Shown here one piece after another: positions 1-8,683 of a DNA stretch of 64,000 nt. Source of the stretch: an uncultured Prevotellaceae bacterium. GTDB taxonomy: Bacteria; Bacteroidota; Bacteroidia; Bacteroidales; Bacteroidaceae. Under the pieces are notes generated by a model that had not been told where the DNA came from, searched no databases, and saw nothing but the letters and a program-made list of their open reading frames with translations. Within the stretch, counting starts at the first letter, position 1, and every line of letters begins with the position of its first letter. Location: the NCBI GenBank assembly GCA_900315745.1, contig ONAG01000004.1, positions 1-64,000 on the forward strand, read 5' to 3'. The position numbers and the translations under genes were made by a program.

Positions 1-2
1 TG

Positions 3-1592
3 ATAGCAGCCCGCTATTTCGACCTTTACTCATTGTATGGAGGTCTGCCAATAGTAAAGAACTCCTTCACAGGACTTGAAAGTGGATATGAACTGCCCAG
101 GGTTTCGGCAGAAGCAACAGCCAATTATATGGTGCAATTGCTTGACGAAGCCATACCAAACCTTCGTTGGGCTTACAACGGCACGACAACCGATACTGAT
201 GCCGCTAACAACACAGGCCGTTGGACAGCAGCTGGTGCCATGGCTTTGAAGGCAAAAATATTGATGTTCAATGCTTCACCACTTTATAATTCAGACGAAG
301 GATATTTTGGCGGCACCACACAAGCCGAGAAAGACTCCATCGTTTGGCATGGTGGATATAAAGCAGAGCGTTGGACACGTGCACTTCAAGCCTGCCAAGA
401 CTTTTTCAACCGTCTCAATTCTGAAGGCTATTACAAGCTGACAGAGCCAGCCGATGTGAACTGCCAGAAGAATGCCAATGGCTATCGTCAAGCCTACCGC
501 ATGGGATATATTTACCAAGGCAGCAAGGAAGTTCTTCACTCCACACGTGTTGCGACAGTATATGGAACCCAAGGAACATACAGTTGGTGGAACTGGATCG
601 GCCTTGGCAGAAATTCCTACCTGCCAACCGTGGAATACATGAGCATGTTCCCATGGAGCGACGGCACACCATTTGACTGGGAAGCCGACACCAAGGGTGG
701 ACGTATCTCTGGAGCCAACGGTCGCTTGTTCTACCAATATCGCAACTACCGTGGTTCGATACTCAAGACCCCATCTCGTGACCCACGTCTATATGAGAAC
801 ATCCTTGTGAATGGAACGACCTATACATTCGACTGGACCCAGGGCGCTCCTACAGGCGACTGCTATGAGCTTTGGGTGAATGGTTACGACGAGGCGTCAG
901 ATGTGATGAGTGCCGTTCAAAACAAGGAGACTGGCCAATATGAATTTGCGATGCAAGAAAAGCTGACTTCCAAATACTCCACTGGCATGGGTGTTATCAA
1001 GTATTATCTTGGTGAGGAATACCACCGCAAATACATGCACTGGGTATATCTCAGTTTGGATGAAATGTACCTGATGTACGCTGAGGCACTTGCCCAGACG
1101 GGTAATCTGACCGCAGCCATAGAGCAAGTTGACATTGTTCGTGCACGTGTAGGACTTGGTGGTCTGAACAAGAAGAAAGCAAGTTTCAGGAACATCAACT
1201 ATGCAGAAAACCAAAAAGAATTGCTGGAGGAAATCCTTCGTGAACGTGCATGCGAACTTGGCATGAGCAACAACCGCTATTATGACATGATTCGCTATAA
1301 GCGCACCGATTGGATTACGAAGCCACTTCATGGACTCATCACTTATAGACTGATGGAGAACAGCAAGGGTGAAATGGTAAGGAGCTACGACCCATGGAAA
1401 GGCACCCAGAAAGACAATGGCGTCGTCGAGCCATCGCAATTCGAGTATGAGTTGTTTGAACTATTCAACCGCACACGCGACCAATGGGGTAAGGATGCCA
1501 ATTCAGCTGAAATAAAGAAATGGCTGCTGTTCCCATTGCCAATAGGAGAAATCAACAAGGGTTATGGCCTGGTGCAAAATCCTGGATGGTAA
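3..1592 (+). CDS. SusD/RagB-family outer-membrane glycan-binding lipoprotein, 5' truncated by the window
   Basis: The reading frame is open from the first bases. The residues before the first possible start (R-Y-F-D-L-Y-S-L-Y-G-G) are the conserved SusD tetratricopeptide segment, so the true start and the lipoprotein signal lie upstream of the window and 529 residues are visible. The C-terminus has the usual SusD ending (L-F-P-L-P-I-G-E-I, then Q-N-P-G-W). SusD proteins sit on the cell surface as a lid on a SusC transporter and bind oligosaccharides. The partner SusC is probably just outside the window. A second SusC/SusD pair starts 26 nt downstream, so this looks like a tandem-pair polysaccharide-utilisation locus. 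The family call is firm. The ligand is inferred only from the downstream pectin lyase. Confidence 0.93.
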   Translation: MAARYFDLYSLYGGLPIVKNSFTGLESGYELPRVSAEATANYMVQLLDEAIPNLRWAYNGTTTDTDAANNTGRWTAAGAMALKAKILMFNASPLYNSDEGYFGGTTQAEKDSIVWHGGYKAERWTRALQACQDFFNRLNSEGYYKLTEPADVNCQKNANGYRQAYRMGYIYQGSKEVLHSTRVATVYGTQGTYSWWNWIGLGRNSYLPTVEYMSMFPWSDGTPFDWEADTKGGRISGANGRLFYQYRNYRGSILKTPSRDPRLYENILVNGTTYTFDWTQGAPTGDCYELWVNGYDEASDVMSAVQNKETGQYEFAMQEKLTSKYSTGMGVIKYYLGEEYHRKYMHWVYLSLDEMYLMYAEALAQTGNLTAAIEQVDIVRARVGLGGLNKKKASFRNINYAENQKELLEEILRERACELGMSNNRYYDMIRYKRTDWITKPLHGLITYRLMENSKGEMVRSYDPWKGTQKDNGVVEPSQFEYELFELFNRTRDQWGKDANSAEIKKWLLFPLPIGEINKGYGLVQNPGW

Positions 1593-1618
1593 TTCATTAA
1601 AACCCCAAGTCAATCTTA

Positions 1619-4462
1619 ATGATTATGAACAATAATAAAATCAACATATTAGCATTGTCGCTGTTTGTCGGCATCACACTGCCGTCATCAGCCCAGACAG
1701 ACAGCACAGCGTTGACGGGAAACAGCTTTGTTGACCAAAAGATAGAGATTGGAACCAACAAAGACCTGACCCGTTCACAATCGACTGCCGCCGTGTCTGT
1801 CATCACAAGCGAGACGGTGGACAAACGCTCTTCAAAGAATATCGGCAATTCGATACTTGGACAGGGCAACGGTCTTATCTCGCTTGACGGAGCCGGCCTC
1901 TATTACGAAGCCAATCCCACATTCTTTGTTCGCGGACTTCAAAGCCTTAGCACCAGCACCCCGTTAATCCTGGTGGACGGCATAGAGCGCGACATCACCT
2001 TGGTTAGTCCAGAAGAAGTAGATCATGTGACCATCTTGAAAGATGCAGCAGCTGTGGCCCTTTATGGCTACAAGGGTGCCAATGGCGCAGTGCAGATTGT
2101 CACCAAGCGAGGCAAGTACAACAGCAACAGCATCCGTGTGAACTACGACCACCTGTTCAATTCACAGATAGACCGCCCCAAGTTTGTCAATGCCCACACC
2201 TATGCTTTGGCAATGAACGAGGCACGCACCAACGAAGGCCTGTCACCACGTTATACACCCGACGAGCTCTCTGCATATCAGAATGGCACATACCTCTATC
2301 AATATCCAAACGTCAACTGGGTAGATGAAACGTTCAGGAAGAGCGGTGTCACCAACAAATATGCCATAGAGTTTAGTGGTGGTGGTGAGCGTTTCCGCTA
2401 TTTTGCAATGCTCAACCTGCTTTCTGACAAAGGATTCATCAAGAATTTCGACATGTATGACGGTTATTCCACCCAGGACAAATATGTGCGTGGCAATCTT
2501 CGTACAAACCTTGACATAGACCTGACCCCAACGACAGACTTGAAAGTCAACCTGCTTGGCGTGCTCAGCGAAATGTCACGCCCAGGTTCGCAAGCCGACC
2601 TTTGGGACATGGTATATAGTCTGCCATCAAATGCCTTCCCCATCCGCAATGAGAATGGACAATGGGGAGGAACATCCACCTATGCTGGCACGATGAACCC
2701 TGTAGCCATTTCTTCAGATGCTGCTTATTACAAGCTTCATGAACGCGCCCTTTTTGCCGACATGACCTTGCAACAAGACTTGAAATACTGGATAGAGGGA
2801 TTGAGCTTGACAGCGCGTCTTGGTTACGATACATATTCCACTTTGTATGAAGACCACAGCAAGACCTTTGTATATGGCAACTATCCTGTTACAGGATGGG
2901 TTAATGGCCTACCCAATTTAGGCAGCTATTGGTCGGGAGGTGCTGACGGCACCATGGGCAAGACAGCAAACACCAATGCCTATCAGCGCCGCCTTACCTT
3001 CAATGCCGGTCTTAATTTTGACCGCCAGTTGACAGACAATGACGCTGTCTATGCACAAGTGAAATACGAGTATGATTATGCCAACTCAACAGGTGCGAAC
3101 ACCAGCCTTTACCGGCAGAATTTCTCCTTCTGGGGACATTATGCACGCCAGAATCGTTACCTTCTTGACCTTGCTCTTGTATATTCAGGCAGCAATCGTC
3201 TTGCCCCTGGTACGAAGTGGTCATTCTCTCCAACAGTATCTGCAGGTTGGGTTATGTCAGAAGAGGGATTCTTGAAAGACAACGATATTGTTGACTTCTT
3301 GAAGGTACGCGCCAGTGCAGGCTTGATAAATGCCGACTATTTGCCAGGCGACAATGTATGGACCTACTACACCCAATCCTACTCCCAAGCAGGTGGTGGA
3401 TATGCATTCGGTAGTGGCTATGACGCCGCCAGTTACGGTCCGGTGTCCATCGGCCAAATGGCAGCCGTAAATCCCACACATGAGAAAGCCATGAAATACA
3501 ACTTCGGTTTGGATGCCGTCTTGTTCAAAGGTCTCAACATCGAGTTGGATTATTTCATCCAGAAACGAAAGGACATCTGGGTGTCTGGTAGCGGATACTA
3601 TTCATCGCTCATCGGTTTCACCGCACCTTACGTCAACGAGGGAGAGGTCAGCCAGCATGGTTTTGAACTGTCAGCCAACTATACAAAATCGTTCGGTGAG
3701 TTGACATTCAATGTTGGAGGCAACATGATGTTCTACAAGAACAGCATCGACAACATGGCAGAGGAGCCACGAGCTTATTCCAATCTCGTTCAGACAGGCA
3801 ATCCACTCAGCAGCACCTACGGACTCATAGCAGAAGGTCTTTTCACAAGCCAAGCAGAGATAGACGCCAGTCCAAGACAGACATTCTCGACTGTCCGTCC
3901 TGGCGACATCAAATACAAGGATGTGAACAACGACGGCGTGATTGATGCCAACGACGTTTGCAAGATTGGCTATTCCACCAGCTGCCCGGAATTATTCTAC
4001 AACTTCCATGTAGGTGCCGACTATAAAGGATTCGGAATAGACGTGATGTTCCAAGGCGTAGGACGCTACTCAGCTGTTCTGAACACCAAGAGCATGTACT
4101 GGGGTCTTGTAAACAACACAACTCTTTCGCAGTATGTCTATGACAACCGTTGGTCGCCAGAGAACAACAATGCAAATGCTATGTTCCCACGCCTTAGTTC
4201 GAGCAGTAATGCCAATAACTATCAGACGAGCACCTTCTGGTTGAAAGACCGCTCCTACCTGAAACTGCGCAATCTTGAGGTCTATTACAATTTCGACAAG
4301 AGTCTGTTGGCAAAGACCAAGATTGTAAATGCCGCCAAGCTGTATGTAAGAGGTGTTGACCTCTTCACATCAGACAATTTAGACGAAGTGGATGCCGCTT
4401 CCTATGGTGCCACCAACCCACTGACACGTGGTTGGGTGATTGGCATGTCAGTGACATTCTAA
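1619..4462 (+). CDS. SusC/RagA-family TonB-dependent outer-membrane transporter, short form
   Basis: This 947-residue protein imports oligosaccharides across the outer membrane using TonB energy. A signal peptide covers residues 1-25 (ends S-S-A-Q). The plug domain spans about residues 50-165 and includes the SusC signature G-Y-K-G-A-N-G-A-V near 150-158, followed by an Asn/Tyr-rich beta barrel ending in G-M-S-V-T-F. It is shorter than many SusC proteins because the mature N-terminus goes almost directly into the plug. I see no CarboxypepD_reg-like beta-sandwich domain between signal peptide and plug. Its SusD partner begins 29 nt downstream. ATG 1619 was chosen; an in-frame ATG two codons later would leave the signal peptide intact. 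Confidence 0.95.
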   Translation: MIMNNNKINILALSLFVGITLPSSAQTDSTALTGNSFVDQKIEIGTNKDLTRSQSTAAVSVITSETVDKRSSKNIGNSILGQGNGLISLDGAGLYYEANPTFFVRGLQSLSTSTPLILVDGIERDITLVSPEEVDHVTILKDAAAVALYGYKGANGAVQIVTKRGKYNSNSIRVNYDHLFNSQIDRPKFVNAHTYALAMNEARTNEGLSPRYTPDELSAYQNGTYLYQYPNVNWVDETFRKSGVTNKYAIEFSGGGERFRYFAMLNLLSDKGFIKNFDMYDGYSTQDKYVRGNLRTNLDIDLTPTTDLKVNLLGVLSEMSRPGSQADLWDMVYSLPSNAFPIRNENGQWGGTSTYAGTMNPVAISSDAAYYKLHERALFADMTLQQDLKYWIEGLSLTARLGYDTYSTLYEDHSKTFVYGNYPVTGWVNGLPNLGSYWSGGADGTMGKTANTNAYQRRLTFNAGLNFDRQLTDNDAVYAQVKYEYDYANSTGANTSLYRQNFSFWGHYARQNRYLLDLALVYSGSNRLAPGTKWSFSPTVSAGWVMSEEGFLKDNDIVDFLKVRASAGLINADYLPGDNVWTYYTQSYSQAGGGYAFGSGYDAASYGPVSIGQMAAVNPTHEKAMKYNFGLDAVLFKGLNIELDYFIQKRKDIWVSGSGYYSSLIGFTAPYVNEGEVSQHGFELSANYTKSFGELTFNVGGNMMFYKNSIDNMAEEPRAYSNLVQTGNPLSSTYGLIAEGLFTSQAEIDASPRQTFSTVRPGDIKYKDVNNDGVIDANDVCKIGYSTSCPELFYNFHVGADYKGFGIDVMFQGVGRYSAVLNTKSMYWGLVNNTTLSQYVYDNRWSPENNNANAMFPRLSSSSNANNYQTSTFWLKDRSYLKLRNLEVYYNFDKSLLAKTKIVNAAKLYVRGVDLFTSDNLDEVDAASYGATNPLTRGWVIGMSVTF

Positions 4463-4491
4463 CAAGAACACCAAACAGAAAGTACAAGATT

Positions 4492-6201
4492 ATGAAATTC
4501 AACAAACATATCTTATATGCCGTTGCAGCCCTGTCTCTGGCATCGTGTTCCGAAAAGATGGACTATCATGAATACAAGGTGGATGGTGCCGAGTACATTC
4601 AGGAGATGTTCAGTCGTACAGGTGGTCTGATAACCACCATCTATCAGAATTTGGACTCCGATTTCGGCAACTATTCCGGCGCGATGCTAAGTTCTGCCAC
4701 CGACGAGTCGGTCTATTCCCATCCAGGCAACCAAGTTGAAGATTTCTACAATGGTGCTTGGAGCCCGACCAATGCCAAAGGCTCTATATGGACAAGCTGC
4801 TATCAAGGAATCAGTTATTGCAACCTGTTTCTTGACAAGTTTGTGGGACTCACATTCCCCGACTATGCCCTCGATGTAGATTATTTGAAGGAGATGCACC
4901 AATACAACAACTATCAATGGGAAGCACGCTGGGCACGTGCCTATTTCTACTTCCTGTTGGTTCGCCAATATGGTGATGTGCCTTTGAAGCTCCACGACAT
5001 GGATGCAGCAGAAGCCAACAACCTGCCACGCACCTCATCAGATGAAATATTCAAGTTCATCGATGACGAATGCGCAGCCATCAAGGACACTATTATTGAA
5101 AACTACAATGACCTTGGCAACATGGCAATGAGCATAGCCGAGAGTGGCAGGGCCAACAACCTGGCAGTGCTCGCCCTCCGCGCCCGCGCCGCTCTCTATC
5201 ATGCCAGTCCGCTCTTCAACCCCAACAACGACAAGGAGTTGTGGAAGCAGGCAGCCCTTCGCTGTCAGGAATGCATCAATGCATGCAAGGGCCGCAGCAT
5301 GTCACTTGTTGCCGACTACATGACATTGTTCCAGTCCGACAACTACAAGGACACCAAGGAGATAATATTCGCACGTCGCCAGAACTCCACATCAGCAAGC
5401 AACAATTTTGAAAAGTACAATTTCCCCATTGGCATGGAAAATGCAGGAGGCGGCAATTGCCCGACCCAGAATTTGGTTGATGCATTTGAGATGACCGACG
5501 GCAAGGCATGGAATGAGAGCAGTCTGTATGACCCACAGAATCCTTACGCCAACCGCGACAAGCGCTTGTCGTGGATAGTGGCTGTCAACGGCGAGCAGTG
5601 GCCTAACGCCAATCCCAACCCATTGGAGCTTTATGAAGGTGGCGCCAATGCGCACCCCATCACCTATGCTTCCACCACAGGTTACTATCTGAAGAAATAC
5701 TGCAACCCCGGCACTGTGATTGGCGCTACTGGTTCCAATGCTTTCTATCACAACTGGGTGGTATTCCGTCTGGGCGAGATGTATCTCGACTTGGCAGAGG
5801 CAATGCTCAACTATTTGGGCGATGGTTACCAGAAAGCCCCAGACCAGAACCTCAACATGTCGGCTGCAGAAGCAATCAATGTGGTTCGTGCCCGTGCTGG
5901 CCAGCCGAACATTGCTGAAGGCCTTGGATTTGAGGAGTTCAAGAAGAAGTATGAAAACGAGCGGTTTGTGGAACTTGCCTTCGAAGGTCACCGTTTTTAC
6001 GATGTACGCCGCTGGAAGGAAGCCCCCAAATATTTCGTCAACATCATGAAGATGAACATTCAGAAGCAAGGCGAAAACGTGACCTATACCCGCCAGCCAT
6101 TGGAAACCCGCCAATGGGATGACAAGATGTATTTCTTCCCCATTCCACAAAGCGAGATTCAGAAATCGGGTGCTCTGACCCAAAATCCTGGATGGAACTA
6201 A
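4492..6201 (+). CDS. SusD/RagB-family outer-membrane lipoprotein
   Basis: This 569-residue protein is the partner of the SusC encoded 29 nt upstream. The frame is open further 5', into the susC 3' end, but the start is placed at ATG 4492 because it gives a clean lipoprotein signal with lipobox L-A-S-C (Cys19). Typical SusD features follow: W-A-R-A-Y-F-Y-F-L-L-V-R-Q-Y-G-D-V-P in the first helical repeat, L-R-A-R-A-A-L-Y-H-A-S-P-L-F in the middle, R-F-V-E-L-A-F-E-G-H-R-F-Y-D near the C-terminus, and a final F-F-P-I-P..Q-N-P-G-W. It binds glycan at the surface and closes the SusC barrel. It is a different paralogue from the truncated SusD at the window start. Confidence 0.95.
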   Translation: MKFNKHILYAVAALSLASCSEKMDYHEYKVDGAEYIQEMFSRTGGLITTIYQNLDSDFGNYSGAMLSSATDESVYSHPGNQVEDFYNGAWSPTNAKGSIWTSCYQGISYCNLFLDKFVGLTFPDYALDVDYLKEMHQYNNYQWEARWARAYFYFLLVRQYGDVPLKLHDMDAAEANNLPRTSSDEIFKFIDDECAAIKDTIIENYNDLGNMAMSIAESGRANNLAVLALRARAALYHASPLFNPNNDKELWKQAALRCQECINACKGRSMSLVADYMTLFQSDNYKDTKEIIFARRQNSTSASNNFEKYNFPIGMENAGGGNCPTQNLVDAFEMTDGKAWNESSLYDPQNPYANRDKRLSWIVAVNGEQWPNANPNPLELYEGGANAHPITYASTTGYYLKKYCNPGTVIGATGSNAFYHNWVVFRLGEMYLDLAEAMLNYLGDGYQKAPDQNLNMSAAEAINVVRARAGQPNIAEGLGFEEFKKKYENERFVELAFEGHRFYDVRRWKEAPKYFVNIMKMNIQKQGENVTYTRQPLETRQWDDKMYFFPIPQSEIQKSGALTQNPGWN

Positions 6202-6208
6202 ACTTCCC

Positions 6209-6245
6209 TCGCCGAATCTGGCAGTATGGCTGTCAGGTTCGGCGA
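6209..6245 (+). terminator. Intercistronic stem-loop after susD (attenuator or RNA-stabilising hairpin)
   Basis: Arms 6209-6220 and 6234-6245 pair over 12 bp with one G-T wobble around a 13-nt loop, GC-rich at the base. No T-tract follows directly, so it may attenuate or protect the 3' end of susCD mRNA rather than terminate it fully. Its role is inferred. Confidence 0.5.
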
Positions 6246-6300
6246 CCGTCCATATAATACTTTTTAGTCAACTTAATATTCATCCTTAAAGTAAAACAAC

Positions 6301-8448
6301 ATGAGAAAAATTTACATGATGTTTGCAGTGCTTGGAGCATTCCTTTATGCTTCCACAGCATCGGCAGGTGTTAAAAACCTGTACAAGCAAGACTTTGAGT
6401 CTTCTACCGACCCTGCAGCTATTGGCTGGTCATCCCCCAACCTCGCTGGTGGCATGTCAATCACAGGTGACCAAGAAGGCAACTATTTCCAGTTCAGCCT
6501 TGGCAACAACAATGGCCGTAACTGCTCTCTCCTTTGGGGTTCCGACATCTATGGCGAAAACAATTCCAACGTGATAGGTGGAGCCTATCATATTGAATTT
6601 GGCTGGTGCTACAAACAAGGTTCCAACAACCAATATGGCACTCAGGTGTGCGTGTTCTCTGGTGAAAAAAGCGAAGTAAACAACGGCAACTATGTTCACA
6701 ATGGTGATGCCCTTCGCGAGACACAATGGCTCTTTGCGTTGACAGAACTGGATGCTGACCGCAACTTCTACATCAACGATGACAAAGCCAACACTTTCAT
6801 CGTGAACATAGGAGAGTGGATGCTTATCTCCCTTGATGTCAATGTTGAGACAAGGACTGTAGCCTACACCATTTCCGACATCTTCGGCCAGACGGTTTAT
6901 GCATCAGGCGAGCGCGTTGTTCCTGAGTCAACCAACATCTATGCCACCGGTATCAACCAGTACAATGCTCGTTATCAGAGTATCGTGCAGATGGATGACA
7001 TCAAGGTGACCACCTATTCAGAAGAAGACATCGCCAATCCTCCAACTGTAGCATTGACAGGCATCAATGGTATTGAGCGCACATACAAGATCACCTTCGG
7101 TGAAGAAGAAGAACTTCACATCAAGGGCACAGACGGTGCAGAGTTGTTTGCCTTCTATTATGAGTGTGACGGTGCTTACACCTACACCACCAGCACATCA
7201 GGCACCCTCGAGGCATGGACCGAATCAGGAACAGCCGTTTCCGAGAAAGTTGTGATAGAAGTGGAATGTGTGGAAATAGCATTGCCAGGAGCCACAGCCA
7301 AAATCATCTCTGTGGAAGATGGCTTTGGAAAGAAATACAGTCTGAATGTGAGCAATGCAGATGTGCCCACCCAGCCTACCCTGTTCTTGCAGTATTCGTT
7401 TGTGAACGAAAATGGTGTAGAGGAAGCAAGAGGTGAAGACCGCTTCTCTGGCGAGGTTGTTGAAGTCAAGTCAAAGGGTACTCTGACAGTCACCACTGTA
7501 GCCCCAGGTTTTACTTCCACTACTGTCAGCATCGTCAACGACCGTGAGTTCCAAACATCCGATGTCATCGACTTCCAGCATATGACTGGAGAAGAATTGG
7601 CCAACAAGGGCTTCCAAGCCATGGATCCACTGGATTCTTCCAGCACATCAGGTGAAACCAACTGGACAGGTCGTCTGCGCATGTACTATCAAATAGCAAC
7701 AGGTGAAGTAGATGAAGAAGGCAAGCCAACCTACACCACCTATCCCGTTTATGGTTCATCGGAGGCTGGCTACGAGCCAATTCAGCGTTATCGCTACCTG
7801 CAGTCGAATCTGAACGAGGAGACCGCCCACTCATTGTTCGCCCCACTCTACTTGTGGTACGGCCCCAATGGCGTAAGCCCAAGAGCTTACTTCGAGGAAG
7901 ACGGTGTGACTCCACAAACCGACCCACAAGGTGCTCCTGGTGGCACAACCAATGCCCAGGTGAAAATTGGTATCGGTCTTGTATTCTCAGGTCAAGTTAA
8001 CGATGATGAGACCTTCAACCCCAACAGCTTGAGCTACTCACCAATCCTTATCAACTATGTGACCCTCGGTGTTGATGGCTTGACAGAGTCAGACTTCATC
8101 GTAGTGGAGAAGATTGACAACTATGGTGGTGGTTCTATTCACCCACAATATCCAGCCGGCACAGATCCCGACGAGGCCAAGGCCATGTACAAGGCATCCA
8201 ACCTTGGTGGTATTGTAGAGGTTTACACAGGTCTTGAGACCTTCCAGTTCTATCGTGTTGACACTGCTGTTTCTCGCGTGAGAGTGTTCAAGGCAGTAGC
8301 AGGTGATGGAATCGAAGAACTCAGCAATGGTGAGATCATCTCCGACCACAACGCACCTATCTACAACCTCAATGGTGTACAGGTGAACAGCAAGAACTTG
8401 CAACGTGGCATCTACATCAAGCAGGGCAAGAAGTTTATCGTCCGCTAA
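6301..8448 (+). CDS. Secreted PUL-associated protein of unknown function with a C-terminal sorting-like tail
   Basis: This is a 715-residue exported protein with signal peptide 1-22 (ends T-A-S-A). The first ~240 residues form a beta-rich segment resembling LamG/concanavalin-like domains (Y-K-Q-D-F-E-S-S, later I-V-Q-M-D-D-I-K-V). Repeated beta-sandwich-like segments follow, then a long unfamiliar region (~430-660). The end, I-Y-N-L-N-G-V-Q-V followed by R-G-I-Y-I-K-Q-G-K-K, resembles the short C-terminal domains of secreted Prevotella proteins and type IX secretion cargo. It lies 99 nt after susD and before a terminator, so it is probably a surface glycan-binding protein in the SusE/F position. 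No catalytic signature is recognisable. Confidence 0.75.
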   Translation: MRKIYMMFAVLGAFLYASTASAGVKNLYKQDFESSTDPAAIGWSSPNLAGGMSITGDQEGNYFQFSLGNNNGRNCSLLWGSDIYGENNSNVIGGAYHIEFGWCYKQGSNNQYGTQVCVFSGEKSEVNNGNYVHNGDALRETQWLFALTELDADRNFYINDDKANTFIVNIGEWMLISLDVNVETRTVAYTISDIFGQTVYASGERVVPESTNIYATGINQYNARYQSIVQMDDIKVTTYSEEDIANPPTVALTGINGIERTYKITFGEEEELHIKGTDGAELFAFYYECDGAYTYTTSTSGTLEAWTESGTAVSEKVVIEVECVEIALPGATAKIISVEDGFGKKYSLNVSNADVPTQPTLFLQYSFVNENGVEEARGEDRFSGEVVEVKSKGTLTVTTVAPGFTSTTVSIVNDREFQTSDVIDFQHMTGEELANKGFQAMDPLDSSSTSGETNWTGRLRMYYQIATGEVDEEGKPTYTTYPVYGSSEAGYEPIQRYRYLQSNLNEETAHSLFAPLYLWYGPNGVSPRAYFEEDGVTPQTDPQGAPGGTTNAQVKIGIGLVFSGQVNDDETFNPNSLSYSPILINYVTLGVDGLTESDFIVVEKIDNYGGGSIHPQYPAGTDPDEAKAMYKASNLGGIVEVYTGLETFQFYRVDTAVSRVRVFKAVAGDGIEELSNGEIISDHNAPIYNLNGVQVNSKNLQRGIYIKQGKKFIVR

Positions 8449-8470
8449 AATGTAGGAAACGTAATCTTAC

Positions 8471-8504
8471 AATCCCCTTGCCATTTTGGCGAGGGGATTT
8501 TTTT
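8471..8504 (+). terminator. Rho-independent terminator closing the susCD transcript
   Basis: The arms AATCCCCTTGCC and GGCGAGGGGATT pair with one G-T wobble around a 4-nt ATTT loop, followed by seven T residues in all. It lies 22 nt past the stop of the secreted protein and separates it from the lyase gene. Confidence 0.9.
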
Positions 8505-8630
8505 GCACGCTTAGACACACAGCCCCATAAAGCCATGTCATCAACCCGTAGCCATAAAGTCAAAGGTAGCCTATTTTGCCTTACATTCGTGTTTTTCATT
8601 TCTTATTACAAAAGATAGAAGAATTTTAGT

Positions 8631-8638
8631 TATATTTG
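8631..8638 (+). promoter_or_regulatory. Bacteroidetes-type -7 promoter element (TATATTTG) for the PL11 gene
   Basis: TATATTTG matches the TAnnTTTG consensus and lies 46 nt upstream of ATG 8684, after a terminator. There is no good TTTG at the -33 spacing, so it may depend on an activator. Confidence 0.6.
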
Positions 8639-8683
8639 CATCGAAAAGTCAAACTAAAAAACAACAACTACAACAAATCTACA

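Noticed and set aside
5392..6183. Long (263-codon) minus-strand ORF inside the susD gene
   Set aside because: It is antisense to a clear SusD with no recognisable domain of its own; this is a codon-bias shadow.
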